Of a stretch of 64,000 bases of DNA, positions 16,988 through 26,281 are shown piece by piece; position 1 is the first letter of the stretch, and the number at the start of each line of letters is the position of its first letter. Source of the DNA: Methylosinus trichosporium OB3b (GTDB taxonomy: Bacteria; Pseudomonadota; Alphaproteobacteria; Rhizobiales; Beijerinckiaceae). The position numbers and the translations under genes are program-made. Location of the stretch: assembly GCF_002752655.1 (NCBI RefSeq), contig NZ_CP023737.1, forward strand, positions 1,674,001-1,738,000, written 5' to 3'. The notes under the pieces were generated by a model, which searched no databases, had not been told where the DNA came from, and saw only the letters and a list, made by a program, of their open reading frames with translations.

Positions 16988-17545
16988 ATTCATAGCGAGA
17001 TTCGGAGCGACATCATGGGGCATTCGGGCGCCACCCAGACCGAGGAAATCTACTGCGACGCGATCGCGCTCGCCGACATGCTGCCGAGCATCATGAAGAT
17101 TCCGATCGTGACGACGCATCTACAGCCGCAGCCGATCCGCCTGTTGCCTTGGGTGGAGGCAAAGCTGCCGCCGCCGTTCTCGCGGAAGCGGAAGGAGGCG
17201 GATGGCGCGGGTCCGGGACGCAGGCGGACGAGAAAAATAAAGGGCGAACCGGACCGCTGTTGACCCATTGCAGCCCCGTTCCGCCGGAAAGCCGACATTC
17301 CCACCCGGCCGAAAGTAAGCGCGGTCAAGCCTTTTCCTCTACGAGCCGCAGGCTGAGTGGGAATCGAAAATAGAGCCAGACGGCAGGGGTTCCTCGCATC
17401 GTTTGGCTTGGGCTCGCCAGACTACGACGCGCAGGTCCACGCTATTTGCGGCTTGCTGCGCCTGCACCGCCAGGACGGCTGGCAGTTACGGCCTATTCGA
17501 CGGCGGAGATGTCATCGGTTCTTGAAGCGGTTCGGTGCAAGAGCG

Positions 17546-17608
17546 CGGATTCCGATTTAGGCCGGCCGGGTAAGCCGACTTGAAGGCGACCGGCTTAGTC
17601 GGAATCCG
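17546..17608. repeat. 20-bp imperfect inverted repeat ahead of the hydrolase gene
   Basis: CGGATTCCGATTTAGGCCGG (17546-17565) pairs with CCGGCTTAGTCGGAATCCG (17590-17608) across a 24-base loop, ending 25 bases before the hydrolase start. It could be an mRNA stem, an operator or a mobile-element end. The remainder of 17264-17633 holds nothing I recognise. Confidence 0.5.
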
Positions 17609-17633
17609 TAGCAAGAGGATGCAGGAACATCTC

Positions 17634-18443
17634 ATGACATTTCGGGACGACGACCTGACCTACCTTGAGGAACACGGGCTGCCCGATCTCCCTGCGACCA
17701 TGATAGAGGACTTCGTCACACACGATCAGGCGCGTATTTGGTTCGCCGTGGCAGGCTCGGGGCGGACAGTCATTCTGCTCCACGGCGGTCTCGGTAACAG
17801 TGGTAACTGGAGCTACCAGGTGCCGGCCCTCCTGGCCGCCGGCTACCGCACCGTCGTGGTCGACAGCAGAGGCCAAGGACGAAGCGGCCGAGATGATCGG
17901 CCCTATAGTTACTATAGGATGGCTGCGGACGTTCGCGCGGTCATGGATCGTCTGGAGATCGATCGGGCCGTATTCATCGGCTGGAGCGACGGGGCGGATA
18001 CCGCCCTTGCCTTGGCCGAGGGAACGCCGGACCGTGTAAACGGTATTCTGTTCTTCGCCTGCAACGTGGATTCGAGCGGGACCAAGCCCTTCGAGTTCAC
18101 TCCGGTCATTGGTCGGATATTCCAACGCCACGTCGACGACTACACCGCCCTGTCTCCGACGCCCGACGGTTTTAAGGCGATGTCAGAGGCGCTGGAGGCG
18201 ATGCAACGGACGCAGCCCGAATACACGGCCGACGATCTTGGACGCATCAACGTGCCGGTATTGGTCGTCATCGGAGAGCGCGACGAGTTCATCAAGCTCG
18301 AGCACATGGCATACTTGGCGCGCGCGCTACCCGATGCGACTCTACAGGTATTGCCGGAGGTCAGTCATTTCGCGCCGCTTCAGCGGCCGGCGACCTTCAA
18401 CGCGGTCATGTTGGAATTCATTGCGCGTGTGGTTGGTGAATGA
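17634..18443 (+). CDS. alpha/beta hydrolase
   Basis: 269 residues from ATG 17634, chosen because AGGA lies 7 bases upstream. The fold is clear: VILLHGGLGNSGNW (oxyanion loop), VVVDSRGQGRSG, nucleophile elbow FIGWSDGADTALALAE (Ser), VVIGERDEFIKLEH (Asp) and LPEVSHFAPLQRP (His). No signal peptide is visible. Substrate is unknown; carboxylester hydrolases and haloperoxidase-like enzymes share this pattern. It stands alone between recombinase debris and gene remnants, so recent transfer is plausible. Confidence 0.85.
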   Translation: MTFRDDDLTYLEEHGLPDLPATMIEDFVTHDQARIWFAVAGSGRTVILLHGGLGNSGNWSYQVPALLAAGYRTVVVDSRGQGRSGRDDRPYSYYRMAADVRAVMDRLEIDRAVFIGWSDGADTALALAEGTPDRVNGILFFACNVDSSGTKPFEFTPVIGRIFQRHVDDYTALSPTPDGFKAMSEALEAMQRTQPEYTADDLGRINVPVLVVIGERDEFIKLEHMAYLARALPDATLQVLPEVSHFAPLQRPATFNAVMLEFIARVVGE

Positions 18444-18579
18444 ACGCGAGCTGGCGCATGCGGCGAGATCGGCCTTCGCCTCTTCGGCTCCTTGCGCTTC
18501 TTCCGGGACCGTCAGGAATCTTGTGTGCGGGGGACAGAAAGTCGCCAAGCGACCTTCAGCCGGACCGCGCAGGCTTCGA

Positions 18580-19110
18580 GTGTCTATAGCCAGCCGATCC
18601 GTTTCGCGAACGTCCGCGAAATCCAGGGAAAGCGGTCCCTCGAGTCGCCCGCGACGAATGTCCGCTCGTGGCGCATCCTCGCCATTGTCATGGCTCCGAT
18701 TGGGCTGAGATGAGGCCCGTAGCGGCCGATCGGCGGACTTTTGATCCGCGTGTGTTGCACGATCAGCAGACCATCGTCCTCCGCGCCACTGAACCAGGTC
18801 AACTCGCTGGATCGAGGAAAATAGCGGCGATTTCATCCATCAAGGGATGATGGAGCCCCACCTCACAGAATTCATGAATTCCTCGCGAATTGTCTGCTCC
18901 CACGTCGGCGCCAAGAAGACGAGATTTCCGATATCGGCACTGCCCAGTTCGCCGCGCCACTTCAAATAGAGCTGCCGCGCCTCATCAAAATTCGCGACAG
19001 CCCCCTGTCAGGCGGCGTGCTGCCGCGCGTCAAACAAGGTGAGAGTCTTCTCATCCAGATTGCCGCTCCATAGCGGCCGCATCCAATCCCACGCAAACGG
19101 CCCGTCGGCC
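18580..19110 (-). pseudogene. decayed minus-strand gene, unknown family
   Basis: Protein-like stretches appear in shifting minus-strand frames: LWSGNLDEKTLTLFDARQ, then FDEARQLYLKWRGELGSADI followed by GNLVFLAPTWEQTIREEF, and then LTWFSGAEDDGLLIVQH. Stops and shifts separate them. Together they suggest one former gene of about 170 codons or more. I do not recognise the family. The rest of 18444-19145 shows nothing else. Confidence 0.3.
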
Positions 19111-19145
19111 GAGCCGACGGCCCCAATTTTTCGCGCGCGTCGCCG

Positions 19146-19418
19146 TCAAAAATATCGGTTATGATGACGAGCGCGGCCCCGATGACGCCAGCCGCGGGGA
19201 TGCGGCGCCGTGACTGCTCCAATTATGGCGCCGCCCGCCGCTCCCACGGCGGCGCCCGCCAAAGTCGGGCCCGCGAGACCTCCCGAGGCGAGTGCGCCGA
19301 TTCCCGCGCCTCCGAGGCCGCCGATGATCGCGCCGCCCGCAGCGCGTTCGCCGGGCGTATAGCAACCCGCGAGCGGCAGCGCGCCCGCCAGCGCGACGAT
19401 GAGAACGAGCCGTTTCAT
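19146..19418 (-). CDS. small glycine-zipper lipoprotein
   Basis: 90 residues from ATG 19418. The signal peptide MKRLVLIVALAGALPLAGCY ends in the lipobox LAGC, so it is predicted to be lipidated at Cys19. The mature part is a Gly/Ala-rich repeat (GAIIGGLGGAGIGALASGG) followed by a basic Arg/His tail. Glycine-zipper lipoproteins are common in the alphaproteobacterial outer membrane, with poorly defined roles. Confidence 0.7.
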   Translation of the reverse strand: MKRLVLIVALAGALPLAGCYTPGERAAGGAIIGGLGGAGIGALASGGLAGPTLAGAAVGAAGGAIIGAVTAPHPRGWRHRGRARHHNRYF

Positions 19419-19444
19419 GGAGAATCGATCCGTTACGACACCGA

Positions 19445-19640
19445 TCATTCAAACTCCTTTCCGATCTGCGAGAGGCTCAGCGTATCGCATGACACGCCGC
19501 GTCCATGCGCGAGACGCGATCCTGCGACGGGAAATGCGCCGATTGCGTGGAGCTGGACGCCCAACTTGGCCGCCTCGAAAACTTTTTGAAGAGGTGTGTC
19601 CGGACTGCAACAAGCGAAGTGTATGCTGGGAACCGCTGTG
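19445..19640 (-). pseudogene. possible gene end cut by the IS21 element
   Basis: A minus-strand frame running out of the IS21 left end reads PLQKVFEAAKLGVQLHAIGA and ends SQIGKEFE, which looks protein-like. Its only start codon lies in the IS, so if real it is the 3' remnant of a gene disrupted by the insertion. No family is recognised. Confidence 0.25.
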
Positions 19641-19643
19641 TCA

Positions 19644-19690
19644 ATCGGCATCCAAAATTGACCCCCGATCGGCGTTCAAAATTGACCCCC
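19644..19690. repeat. tandem terminal repeats of the IS21 element
   Basis: Two near-identical 23-base units, each with ATCGGC followed by CAAAATTGACCCCC, lie at 19644-19666 and 19668-19690. IS21-family ends typically carry such multiple transposase-binding repeats. Confidence 0.75.
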
Positions 19691-19789
19691 ATTTGGCGTA
19701 GGGCGGAACGCGAGCGCTCGCCCCGGCGGAGCTGGCGGGATTGCGCAGCCGGGGCGAGTGCGTTTCGGTTCGCGATGTGATCGGGAGGA

Positions 19790-20518
19790 TCAGGCGCGGT
19801 TCTTGAAGCGCCAGCTTTCGTTGCCGGTTTCGACGATGTCGCAATGGTGGGTGAGGCGATCGAGCAGCGCGCTGGTCATTTTCGCATCGCCGAACACGCT
19901 CGGCCATTCGCCGAAAGCGAGATTGGTGGTGACGATGATCGAGGTTCGTTCGTAGAGCCGACTGATCAGATGGAAGAGCAATTGTCCGCCCGACTGCGCG
20001 AACGGCAAGTAGCCGAGCTCATCGAGTATGATGAAGTCCATTCTCGTGAGATAGTCCGCAAAGCGTCCCTGACGACCGCCTCGCGCTTCGCTCTCGAGCC
20101 GGTTGACGAGCTCGACGGTGTTGAAGAATCGGCCACGTTTTCCAGCGCGAATACAGCTTCTGGCGATCGCTATCGAAAGATGAGTCTTCCCCGTGCCGGT
20201 TCCGCCGACGAGAACGCAATTACGTTGTTGGTCGAGGAAGCCGCCGCCTGCGAGATCGCGCGCCAGAGCTTCATTGATCGGCGCGCCCTCGAACTGGAAG
20301 TCCTCGACGTCCTTCGCCAATGGCAGCTTCGCGACCGTCATCTGATATTTGATCGAGCGCGCATGTTTTTCGGCGATTTCCGCCTGGAGAAGATCGCCGA
20401 CGATGCGCGGCGGCTCATGCTGCCGCTTTATGCCCGTCGACATCACCTCGTCATAGGCGCTCCTCATGCCGAAGAGCTTGAGCTCTCCCATGAGATCGAA
20501 GAGCTGCGTGCGTTCCAT
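19790..20518 (-). CDS. istB: IS21-family helper ATPase IstB
   Basis: 242 residues, full length for IstB. It has Walker [21 protein letters not shown] and Walker [15 protein letters not shown], a sensor-like [18 protein letters not shown], and the typical end [20 protein letters not shown]. IstB is an AAA+ ATPase that remodels target DNA and regulates IstA. Its start overlaps the istA stop, as usual in this family. Confidence 0.95.
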   Translation of the reverse strand: MERTQLFDLMGELKLFGMRSAYDEVMSTGIKRQHEPPRIVGDLLQAEIAEKHARSIKYQMTVAKLPLAKDVEDFQFEGAPINEALARDLAGGGFLDQQRNCVLVGGTGTGKTHLSIAIARSCIRAGKRGRFFNTVELVNRLESEARGGRQGRFADYLTRMDFIILDELGYLPFAQSGGQLLFHLISRLYERTSIIVTTNLAFGEWPSVFGDAKMTSALLDRLTHHCDIVETGNESWRFKNRA

Positions 20519-22053
20519 CAGGCCGTTCTCCTCAATTGATCATAGCGGGCGCAGTCGGCGAGCGGCATGTGCAGCAGCGTCAACGACTGGGGTGTGGGGA
20601 TCGCCGGAGGTGGCGGCGGCTCGCGCCGGCGGGCGAGAATGTTGAGAATGACGTCGGCGGAATGGACGCCTTGGCCGAGCGCCTCCGCGCAGGCTGCCTC
20701 GACAGCGGTCAATCCATCGTCGACGACGGCGGCCAGAATCTTGACCATTTGTCGATCGCCGTCGTCGCCGGTGAGCTTGCGTCGCACGCGTTCGATCGCG
20801 CCCGGCAGCACCCAATCCTTGAATGGCGCGCCGTTCCGCAGCGCACCGGGCTTGCGCGCGAGAACCGGTATATAATGCCAGGGATCGAAGATCGTCGCGC
20901 CACGCCCGAAAGCGCGCGCATGTTCGGCGACGACGCGTCCTTTTTGCCGGAACACGATGCGGTCGGCGTAGGCGTGAATCTCGACCGGGGCGCCGACAGC
21001 GCTCGCATTGACCGAATATTTGTTGTTGTCGAAGCGCATAGCAGTTGCGCTTGCGCAAGCTGCGTACACTTGCTTGCGCGGCAGGTCTTCGACACCGACG
21101 CCGTCAGCTCGTGGAATCCGTCGAACCGCCCGCGCAGCGGGACGAGCTTCGGTCGCTCTTCCTCGAAAACCTGCCAAATCGTCTTGTCCGGCATCTCGGG
21201 ATGCGGATGCGCCTTGGCGTAACCGACGCATTTATCGAGAAGCCACGCGTTCATATCCTCATAGGTCTTGAACCGCAGGCGCGGCGTGAAGAACCGCTCC
21301 CGCGCCAGGCCGACTTGATTTTCGACCTGGCCCTTCTCCCAGCCGGAGGCCGGCGTGCAGGCGACCGGCTCGACGAGATGATGGCTGCACATTTGCGCGA
21401 AGCGTCGATTGAACTTGCGCTCCTTGCCGACGAAGATCGACTCCACCGCCGTCTTCATATTGTCGTAGATGCCGCGCGTGCAGGCGCCCCTGAAGAAGGT
21501 AAAGGCGCGATCATGCGCGTCGAAAACCATCTCCTGCGTCTCGCGCGGATAGGCGCGAACGAACAGCATGCGGCTGTGGCACAGACGCATGTGCGCGACC
21601 TTCACGGTCGTCGTCACGCCCGTCGAGCACAACGATCTCGTGGCTCCAGTCGAACTGATAGGCTTCGCCCGGCGCAAAGCTCAGCGGCACATAGGCGGCG
21701 GCCGTCGCCGCGCCTTGCTCGCTGCGCCATTTGCGCGCGTAGCGACGCACGGCGTCATAACCGCCTGCATAGCCCAGCCCGCTCAGATCTTCGAAAACGC
21801 GGATCAGGGTCAGCCGCTCGCGCGCCGCCTTCTTCTCATTCTCCGCCAGCAGCCCGTCGAGCTTCTCCGACCAAGGTCCGAGCTTGGGCAAAGGCTGATT
21901 GTCGCGCTCATAGGCGAAGGAGGTCGCCTCCGAGCGCAACGCCTTGCGGACCGTGTTCCGTGAAATGCCCAGATCGCGGACGATCTCCTTGATCGTCTTG
22001 CCCTTGAAGAAATGCTCGCGACGGATTCGCCCGATCGTCTCCACAATCAACAT
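20518..22053 (-). pseudogene. istA: IS21-family transposase IstA, frameshifted
   Basis: Three frames make up one IstA of about 510 residues. The start from ATG 22053 (MLIVETIGRIRREHFFKGKT) contains the helix-turn-helix IKEIVRDLGISRNTVRKAL and the first catalytic Asp in AYQFDWSHE. The second frame runs from about 21600, with RGIYDNMKTAVESIFVG and SGWEKGQVENQVGLARERFF. The third runs from about 21080, with MRFDNNKYSVNASAVG to the end. Two single-base shifts are enough to explain the breaks. Confidence 0.9.
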
Positions 22054-22225
22054 CCCCCACCACCCGCCCTTGCAACCAAAGCGGGCGGACTGTCCGGCCT
22101 TCACCAGAGGGGGTCAGACGATATGACCGTTTTGGGGGCGGACGGGGTGGCCCGTCTCCACAATGTGCAAGCAGCGAGGGTTGCGCCATAAGCGCCTATC
22201 CTCATGCACAGGGAGACGGACCGCC

Positions 22226-22573
22226 ATGGAGTTTAACAGCTACATTGGGCTCGATGTACATAAGGAAACGATTGCCGTCGCCATCGCGGACGCCGGCCGA
22301 GACGGCGAAGTCCGTTTCTACGGCGAGATCGCCAACACGCCCGACGCGGTTGGCAGCTTATTGAAGAAGCTCGGCGGTCGGCATGGCAAGCTGCACTTCG
22401 TCTACGAGGCCGGCCCCTGCGGCTATGGTCTCTACCGGCAGATCGTCACGGCCGGCCATGCCTGCGAAGTCGTCTCGCCGGCGCACACGCCGAGACGCAC
22501 TGGCGATCACGTCAAAACCGATCGACGCGACGCTGTCATGTTGGCGCGCTTGTCCCGCGCCGGAGATCTCCGC
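22226..22573 (+). pseudogene. IS110-family transposase, N-terminal fragment
   Basis: From ATG 22226 the sequence (NSYIGLDVHKETIAVAIAD, VYEAGPCGYGLYRQI, HVKTDRRDAVMLARLSRAG) is the DEDD domain of an IS110-type transposase. It breaks off after GDL near 22573, and the frame then enters unrelated IS3-derived DNA. The C-terminal Ser-containing transposase domain is absent. Confidence 0.85.
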
Positions 22574-22639
22574 GGGTCAGACCGAGGCTCCCCTACGACG
22601 AAAGCTCCGTATGCGGTATCCAACCCGCGAATGAGAAAC

Positions 22640-23065
22640 GGCTCAACAGTCACGCCGAATAACATGCAGCGCTTGCTCGAGCGCGTCGAGCACGAAGCCC
22701 GCATGCACCGTGCGAGAGGCGCGCCATTCGACGATCCGCCGCGCGAAGGCGTCGATCACGAAAGCCTCATAGACGAAGCCTTGCCAAATGGAGACATAAA
22801 TGAAATCCGAAAGCCACAGAGCATTCGGGCGAGGCGCCTAGAAATTTCGGTTCGCCTTGTCGAGCGGGCATGAAGCTTTGCCGTCACTCAATGTCGTTTT
22901 GACAGGCCAACGCACCACGCCTTGCACCACCATGCTCCGCATCAGCCGCGCCACGGTGCAGCACGCCACCTTCTCTCCTTCGCGGTCCAGCTGGCTCCAC
23001 ACTTTTCGGACGCCGTAGACTTGAAAGTTCGCATCGAAGACGCGCCGGCGTATTACGGCGACCCA
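22640..23065 (-). pseudogene. IS3-family transposase (orfB) fragment
   Basis: On the minus strand, FDANFQVYGVRKVWSQL and VARLMRSMVVQGVVR give the N-terminal part of an IS3-type orfB. NALWLSDFIYVSIWQGFVYE and ARRIVEWRASRTVHAG give the first DDE Asp region. It is cut at both ends: by the IS110 fragment on one side and at the 3' end of the AT-rich membrane protein gene on the other. Confidence 0.8.
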
Positions 23066-24999
23066 GATGCAAGCCTTTCTAGATCGAGCTCTTGAATCGT
23101 CACATCGATTTTGCTCTCGAAAAACAGGCTCGACGCGAGTGAACGCAACTTGCAAGAATTTAAAAATATAGGCTGCCGAGGCAGCTTGCCAGACGCGAGC
23201 GCGTGCAGTTCCTCCGCGGTATTCACAACGGGATTAAGGAAAAACCCCGCCAGAGCTTGCTCAGGTACGATTCTATATACGACACTGGAGCCATCGTCAA
23301 CATAACATGCTAGATATACACTAGGTATCTTGTAAATTAGCGCGGCTACAGCTCCTACAAAACTAGGTTTTATTTTGGCACTAACAAATAACACGGACCT
23401 ATCTAACGAAATATTTTGCCCCCACATATAGGCTTTCACCGTTTTTTTTCTCAGAATGTTAGCGATAACAACCCGCCTCCGTTGCAATATAAGATCATTA
23501 TTTGAAATATTCGATGGAAAATAGTTTGCAAAAAGCACAGGCCATAACGATCCCTCCACCGACGCGGGCAACCGATCGTCGATTGACCCTGGCTTGATCA
23601 AAACAAAGTCTGGAGCTTTATCACTGTTGTAGAACTCCGCGTTCAAACCGATAAGATCAGCTGAGTATGTTGCATATTCTTGTATTGTAGGCCTTGGAAC
23701 ATATCTAACACCAGCAGCAATGAGCGAAGACTGACGTGAGTCGATAATATCGACCGACCCCGGCAATGAGCTGACCGGCCCATCGCTGGACACATCGGCT
23801 AGACGGGATTTACGTTTGATTTCCAAATTAGAAATATACCCATCTGGATCAGACATAAATCTCGCTACTTCCGAAATTTGGGAAAATCTATCCGCTATTT
23901 TCATTGCCCTTTCGCCGAATGCGACCTCGCCGCCAGCCGTATTATTTATTTTTATATAGACCGTGTAAAGGGTGACGATCGAAAAAACAGCAATCAACAC
24001 ACCCTGCTGAACGCGTGATAAATATAAAGGCTTGCTCGTCATAAGTAAGAGCATGCCTGCAAAGCAGCCCCCTATCAAAGTGGACGCGGACCGTCCACTG
24101 CTATGTCTGACAAACCCCTGCTTGAAACAAACCCATGTAAAAGCGAATACAGTAACACAAACCACTGCTCTTTGGACATGACTCGACTTATCACCCACCT
24201 TCAATGATCGAATGCAAAGAAACGCAATTATCGGTGAAATGACTAAAATAAATAAAACATAATCAATATTTTCACGCCTAGAAGCATATTCTGCGGACAT
24301 TGCCATCGTATATGCCGACGATAATTTCCAACTCCCAATGATATACAGCAAAAAATCGCTTCCTGTCGCACTAGTTGCTATGAAAGCAATGTATAGGAAC
24401 GACATATACAAAATCGTCGAGACGGGAAATCGTCGCTCCTTGACAAACAATAGATCATTTAGTAAAAAAATCAATACCGACATTGGGAAAACCGTGAATT
24501 TAGCCAACGTCGCCAACGCGCTCGAGAGCACCCCAAGGCCGTAATACATCTTAAAGCGGGCCCCCGACGGTAAACGCACAAAAAAGTAGACGCACGACAG
24601 AGGCAACGAAAGAAATAGATAGTCTCGGACGCCCCAGCCAAAGCACAACAAGAAAACGAGAGCGACCGCAACAAAAGAAAACTTATTTTCGACGACAAAC
24701 TCTGTCCACATTATCAACAATGTCGCTATAAATAGCAGACTACAAATCACGTATATTGCAATATGCGATTTCAAATAATAATGTGTATAAACGAAATTCA
24801 ATGGGCCGCCCGTGAAAATGATATCCTGCCCGAAACGCCACCCACGCGTATTTGCCTCGCCGAGCACAGCTATCCAAGACGGGTCTACGCCGCTCGATAT
24901 TTGCTCGAACTCCATAAGCTCCCATTGGACGATCATGACGAGCAATAGAGACATTACAAATATTGATGATATAAGTATATAGCGAATATTCTTCATCAC
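23053..24999 (-). CDS. polytopic membrane protein, candidate GT-C type glycosyltransferase
   Basis: 648 residues with about ten hydrophobic segments in the first ~350 residues and a large hydrophilic C-terminal part of about 290 residues with a late hydrophobic patch. This is the layout of GT-C transferases that use polyprenyl-phosphate sugars. A DPSW...FGQDIIFTGGPLNFVY motif follows the first membrane helix. No precise family can be given. It is the last gene of the DprE operon, which suggests it transfers the arabinofuranose-type sugar made by that operon (inference). It is strongly AT-rich against its neighbours. The last residues run into an IS3 fragment, so the C-terminus may be altered. 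Confidence 0.6.
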   Translation of the reverse strand: MMKNIRYILISSIFVMSLLLVMIVQWELMEFEQISSGVDPSWIAVLGEANTRGWRFGQDIIFTGGPLNFVYTHYYLKSHIAIYVICSLLFIATLLIMWTEFVVENKFSFVAVALVFLLCFGWGVRDYLFLSLPLSCVYFFVRLPSGARFKMYYGLGVLSSALATLAKFTVFPMSVLIFLLNDLLFVKERRFPVSTILYMSFLYIAFIATSATGSDFLLYIIGSWKLSSAYTMAMSAEYASRRENIDYVLFILVISPIIAFLCIRSLKVGDKSSHVQRAVVCVTVFAFTWVCFKQGFVRHSSGRSASTLIGGCFAGMLLLMTSKPLYLSRVQQGVLIAVFSIVTLYTVYIKINNTAGGEVAFGERAMKIADRFSQISEVARFMSDPDGYISNLEIKRKSRLADVSSDGPVSSLPGSVDIIDSRQSSLIAAGVRYVPRPTIQEYATYSADLIGLNAEFYNSDKAPDFVLIKPGSIDDRLPASVEGSLWPVLFANYFPSNISNNDLILQRRRVVIANILRKKTVKAYMWGQNISLDRSVLFVSAKIKPSFVGAVAALIYKIPSVYLACYVDDGSSVVYRIVPEQALAGFFLNPVVNTAEELHALASGKLPRQPIFLNSCKLRSLASSLFFESKIDVTIQELDLERLASGSP

Positions 25000-25152
25000 T
25001 CACTCCGATATAGGCGTCGAGAGCGGGCGAGAGCGTCGGTCTGAGCTGATCGGCGAGCTGAAGAAGCCGAAGAGATCGGTGGACCCCGATCGCGGAACGC
25101 CCGACTGGTCTATTCTCGAGAAAAATAGACTTTTGTATAGGTTTGTTTTCAA

Positions 25153-25605
25153 TCAACCCGCCTGTCCTGATGTCGCTGACGAAGGTCTGAAAGTGTAAAT
25201 GCGATGCCCGAAGTAGCTGGTCACCGCGGGAGCGGCGACTCCAATCAGGTGGGATAGGTCTTCGACGTGCCAATTGAATCCGATCAAAGGGAAAATCCGT
25301 TTAGCGAAACCGACGCTGATTGCAAACGCGAAGACGAGAGCGAGCAAATTTACAGTTATGAATCTCGCAAACTCTTCAATCATATTACGTCTCGATCGCT
25401 CGAATACAAACTGACGTCCGAGGAAATAGGCCGTCGAAACGCCAAAACAGAAGGATAGCACAATCGCAAGCTCGAAGGAGGTATAATGGTTAATCACCCA
25501 TCGCGACGCAATGTTCACAATAGCGGCTATCCCGCTCGTCAGCACGAATTTGCTGAAGCGAGAAGTGAAAAGCGCGTTTCCGATCGCCATCTGGAGCACC
25601 GTCAT
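25153..25605 (-). CDS. gtrA: GtrA-family membrane protein
   Basis: 150 residues from ATG 25605, which overlaps the methyltransferase stop by ATGA. Four hydrophobic helices are visible, with the family signatures FSKFVLTSGIAAIVNIASRW and YFLGRQFVFERSRR. GtrA-like proteins flip or bind polyprenyl-linked sugars for surface glycosylation. Here the likely cargo is the product of the DprE pathway upstream (inference). Confidence 0.85.
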   Translation of the reverse strand: MTVLQMAIGNALFTSRFSKFVLTSGIAAIVNIASRWVINHYTSFELAIVLSFCFGVSTAYFLGRQFVFERSRRNMIEEFARFITVNLLALVFAFAISVGFAKRIFPLIGFNWHVEDLSHLIGVAAPAVTSYFGHRIYTFRPSSATSGQAG

Positions 25606-26261
25606 TGAGCCTTCCCTGCTACGATCAGGAACTGCTTCCCAAACAAACTCCAAACAAATGGAAATGATAAATATAATCTGATCAATATATCGTGCACAGG
25701 TATAGTATTATTCATTGTAAAAGGCAAAAAACGTGGTACGGTAATTTCTACTTTAAAGCCTGCTAGTTGTAGAGCCTCTCCAATAGACGCATCCGATAGT
25801 GGAATATGGTGGTCAAAAAAATCCCAATACTCTCGAAATGCATATTTAATATTCGGGCCTAGCAAAATGAGCTTGCCGCCGGGAGTCAAAACACGATAGA
25901 CATCCCTAAGTAAAACGACGATATCGCTCTTCGCCGGGAGATGCTCAAGAAAATTAGAGCTGAAGGCTACATCGATACACGAATCGGCGAAACTGCTTAG
26001 ATTTGTTGCCTCTTTATTAATAAAATGCACTGAATGATCAAGTCGGCTCGCACTATCAGGATTGAGGTCGATAGCAAATTTTTCTCTGGCGACGATGTTA
26101 TTTATAAACTCCCCATAGCCGCATGCGATATCGAGAACACGGTCGGAAGGTCGAATGTATCGACTAAAAAAATACCGGCACAAAGCGCGCCAGACGGTTT
26201 TCCGTCGTTCAATTCCGGTGTTCGAAAATCTTTCCTGGTAAATTATGCTCAAATCATTCAT
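25602..26261 (-). CDS. class I SAM-dependent methyltransferase
   Basis: 219 residues. The SAM-binding motif VLDIACGYGEFINNI is followed by the acidic loop FAIDLNP. IDVAFSSNFLEHLP and VLTPGGKLILLGP complete a Methyltransf_11-type fold. The last ~60 residues contain hydrophobic helices, so it may be membrane associated. AT-rich codon use sets it apart from the upstream genes. In this operon it probably methylates a sugar or lipid-linked intermediate (inference). Confidence 0.8.
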   Translation of the reverse strand: MNDLSIIYQERFSNTGIERRKTVWRALCRYFFSRYIRPSDRVLDIACGYGEFINNIVAREKFAIDLNPDSASRLDHSVHFINKEATNLSSFADSCIDVAFSSNFLEHLPAKSDIVVLLRDVYRVLTPGGKLILLGPNIKYAFREYWDFFDHHIPLSDASIGEALQLAGFKVEITVPRFLPFTMNNTIPVHDILIRLYLSFPFVWSLFGKQFLIVAGKAQ

Positions 26262-26281
26262 CGATGCGCCTCATAAGCCCT

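Larger units (their letters stand above)
15388..17263 (+). pseudogene. 3' part of a third recombinase, split by an IS256-family element
   Basis: The left piece ends VIHSMRKSFGNSLKQEGIH. The right piece resumes SEIRSDIMGHSGATQTEEIY and runs to the stop at 17263. Deleting 15564-16987 plus one target copy joins them in frame at GIH-SEI, restoring the His-x-x-Arg and GHS...Y order of a tyrosine recombinase C-terminus. Upstream the frame is closed by stops at 15385 and 15295, so the N-terminal half is already missing. Confidence 0.8.
19639..22150 (-). mobile_element. IS21-family element (ends approximate)
   Basis: It contains istB and a frameshifted istA in the usual overlapping order, transcribed leftward. 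The left end carries tandem repeats with CAAAATTGACCCCC. The right end has a related CAAAA...CTGACCCCC motif on the opposite strand near 22095-22130. The exact right boundary and a target duplication could not be fixed. Confidence 0.85.

Noticed and set aside
22574..22640. A group II intron or retroelement between IS110 and IS3 pieces
   Set aside because: The segment is too short and no intron motif or reverse transcriptase sequence is present.
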